Shown here piece by piece: positions 18,931 through 20,647 of a stretch of 20,647 nt of DNA; position 1 is the stretch's first letter; every line of letters begins with the position of its first letter. This DNA comes from Isoetes engelmannii (Eukaryota; Streptophyta; Lycopodiopsida; Isoetales; Isoetaceae): assembly GCA_011763485.2 (NCBI GenBank), contig JAANSK020279824.1:1-20647 (forward strand), in the 5' to 3' direction. The position numbers and the translations under genes were made by a program. Below the pieces are notes generated by a model that searched no databases, was not told the DNA's origin, and saw only the letters and a list, made by a program, of their open reading frames with translations.

Positions 18931-19240
18931 ATATGGTCTGTGGGGTATGGGATAAAGCCTGGAAAGGTTGGGGCCCATTGGATAACGATTTCCTTGAAGG
19001 ATCCGTCCTTTTGGTGTGTTGGTTATCACTAGAGGTGCTAGTGCGTAACATTTTGGTATCAGAGCCAAGGTTCAATTCCTCGTGGCAACAATGGTGTCAT
19101 CTCGAGGAAGAGGAGGAATTGATATAGTCTGTGGGTATGGGATAAACATTGGAAAGGTTGGGGCCCATTGGATAACGATTTCCTTGAAGGATCCGCCCTT
19201 TTGGTGTGTTGGTTATCACTAGAGCTGCTAGTGCGTAACA
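18931..19240 (+). mobile_element. Miniature LTR retrotransposon (TRIM/SMART type)
   Basis: Two direct repeats of about 120 bp, 18931-19050 and 19122-19240, share long blocks (GGAAAGGTTGGGGCCCATTG; GGATAACGATTTCCTTGAAG; TTGGTTATCACTAGAG; GCTAGTGCGTAACA). They flank an internal region of only about 71 bp. A primer-binding site complementary to initiator tRNA-Met, TGGTATCAGAGCC (19054-19066), follows the first repeat by 3 nt. A purine tract (GAGGAAGAGGAGGAA, about 19104-19118) precedes the second. There is no coding capacity, so it would depend on enzymes of another LTR element. The LTRs differ at roughly eight positions. A possible 4-bp GTTT flank duplication is weak. Confidence 0.88.
19054..19066 (+). 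promoter_or_regulatory. Primer-binding site (initiator tRNA-Met)
   Basis: TGGTATCAGAGCC is the standard plant LTR-retrotransposon primer site, placed just inside the left LTR of the miniature element. Confidence 0.9.
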
Positions 19241-19960
19241 TTGTTTGAAAGTCTGAATCATGCAGCAGTGATTTTTTTTGTAACTCTGAAGCATGCTTCG
19301 TTGGTTTTCATGCTTTGCTTGTTTGAGGCATTAAGTGAACAATAAACCTGTAATCATTGATCCAAGAAAAGCGTGACTTTCCTCATGCAGACCCAAAGAA
19401 TTAGAATGATAGTTAGTTAGAAAATTAGTTAGGCTTGACTTCTTTCTTGTTTAGGATAATAATTAAAGTGTTCTTCTCCTTTGTAGGTATTGGTGCAGCT
19501 ATGGCTTTGAGGATTATCGTGAATATGCTCGAGTGGTTAAAGATAGAACAATTTGAGCTTTAATTGTTGAAGCACGGAGGAAGGATTTCTCCCACTCAAA
19601 GCGGAAGACATGAATGAGTATCAGGCGAGGTTGCAGATGCCATTTTCAAATCAAGTAGTTGTACTTGAAGCCCAATATCAATAAAATTACATACTACAAG
19701 ATTGATAGCCAAGACAATGTTTGTCATGGAGTTGAGGATCCCCAATGGGTGAGAACAAGGGATGATATAGCCATGGTTGTCAAACGGTAAGAAGGCTTGG
19801 GCATATCAATAGTTGCTCCAGAGCCACACTCCCCCAACAGGGATAGGTTTAATACTGCATATGTTTTATAGTAGTCAATATGTATTTTTCGAATGATACA
19901 ACACTTTTTTGACATATAATACATCAAAAATACGACAGAAAAGAAATCTGACACTGGAAA
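19241..19960. other. No gene seen
   Basis: AT-rich sequence with short broken frames (for example YWCSYGFEDYREYARVVKDR at about 19490-19550, after a possible TTTGTAG acceptor). That piece might be the last exon of the unrecognised gene at 18341-18930, but this is weak. Confidence 0.4.
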
Positions 19961-19962
19961 CA

Positions 19963-20131
19963 TTTCGCGTACACGAAACAACATTTTCGCTTATGCAAAA
20001 GTTTTTCCGTGTAAGCAAAAACTAAATTTCGCTTACGCGAACCGAAAAACAGCTTCGCTTATGCAAAACTGAAGTTTCGCTTACGTGAAACTTTTTTCAC
20101 GTAAGCAAACTTTGGACTTTGCTGACGCATT
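19963..20131. repeat. Second palindromic array, eight units at ~22-bp period
   Basis: Eight imperfect palindromes related to TTCGCTTACGCGAA (including TTCGCTTATGCAAA and TTCACGTAAGCAAA, the latter in the opposite sense) have centres near 19970.5, 19992.5, 20012.5, 20034.5, 20060.5, 20082.5, 20102.5 and 20124.5. Spacings are 22, 20, 22, 26, 22, 20 and 22 bp. The sequence is unrelated to the TGCGCGCA array but organised the same way, with CpG-bearing cores and A/T linkers. Confidence 0.85.
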
Positions 20132-20510
20132 TTGTGTAGTAAAAGAAATGTTCGCACTCCTGTTTGATCTTTTTTTGTGCAACTTTATTATTATGTATAA
20201 GAAAAACTAGTTTAGGCCTAGAGTTCACCTCAAATGTTGATTGCCAGGTTGATTGAATGCACTTGCGGAATGATCAGCCTTTAGGGTGTTGGTTTTGTGT
20301 CTTGGTTCCGATGTCGGATTCTATGAAGTGAGATTACTCCTTCCTAGTGTTTTTTCGACCTTGGAGTCCTACCTGTTTCCTTAGAGATCAACAGGTTCTT
20401 GTCACCTCCGGTGTGACGACCATACGGATTATCCAAGTATTATACTCGTACGTACAAAAGATGGTCGCCACACGGATACAAAAAGGTAGTTGCACAAGGC
20501 AGAACTCGAA
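20132..20510. other. No gene seen
   Basis: Non-coding sequence up to the tRNA-like segment. I see no motif or repeat shared with the rest of the window. Confidence 0.35.
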
Positions 20511-20511
20511 C

Positions 20512-20582
20512 TTATAACCTTTCAATTGCAAGCCACATGCCTTAGCCAAGTGCACTAACTATTCTCATTGGGTAGTATCCTC
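20512..20582 (-). repeat. Degenerate tRNA-derived sequence
   Basis: The minus strand shows an A-box-like TTAGTGCACTTGGCTAAG, a TGGCTTGCAATTGAAAGG anticodon-arm-like segment, and a B-box-like AAGTTCGAGTTCTG, in the order and spacing of a tRNA. Stems pair poorly. It is a likely SINE relic. It differs from the one at 11485-11557. Confidence 0.5.
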
Positions 20583-20647
20583 CGGTATCTTCCACATATG
20601 CGCGGTAGCTTCCAGGAAATCCTAGAACATTCTGGAACCTACGTGCA

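Noticed and set aside
20007-20110. Bacterial parS site within the second palindromic array
   Set aside because: The units resemble parS only in having a symmetric CGTGAAAC-like half; none matches the 16-bp parS consensus.

Overview
The window looks like nuclear DNA of a land plant. It is AT-rich, its genes have short GT-AG introns, and it carries an intact NRT1/PTR (NPF) transporter gene, a decayed PLS-class PPR gene, a Ty1/copia retrotransposon fragment, a miniature LTR element with a plant-type initiator-tRNA primer site, and tRNA-derived SINE-like pieces. A fern or lycophyte seems plausible from this style, but that is inference. No bacterial operon, plasmid or CRISPR features are present.

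Layout. 159-6663 is a large broken inverted repeat. Its two arms are degenerate copies of one intron-containing gene. The right copy (about 3476-6403, +) encodes a ParB-like domain followed by a beta-class amino-DNA methyltransferase (motif IV DIPYG at 5449-5463, motif I FSGSGTT at 6011-6031). The left copy (about 420-1471, -) has lost the ParB region and the whole catalytic domain. Between them lies the 3' part of a Ty1/copia element on the minus strand (RT, RNase H, PPT, 3' LTR). The introns and 3' flank of the methyltransferase gene carry a perfect palindrome, GTCTATGCGCGCATAGAC. In intron 3 it forms an array with a strikingly regular spacing of about 31 bp.

6664-12900 is mostly non-genic. 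It holds a 327-bp direct duplication ending in a strong hairpin, remnants of an unrecognised spliced gene with the same palindrome in its intron (8430-9660), a nested 2 x 438-bp tandem duplication, a tRNA-derived sequence, and a diverged tandem repeat of about 300 bp.

12938-16066 (-) is the only gene that appears functional: a five-exon NPF transporter whose spliced product is 608 residues with no interruption. 17160-18340 (+) is a PPR pseudogene. It runs into unrecognised exon-like sequence holding a 72-bp, 71/72-identical piece of NPF exon 3. A miniature LTR element of about 310 bp follows (18931-19240). Near the right edge is a second, unrelated palindromic array (TTCGCTTACGCGAA type) with a period of about 22 bp.

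The most unusual item is the ParB-methyltransferase family together with its helically spaced palindromes. Both visible copies are broken, so any function would have to come from intact relatives elsewhere in the genome.
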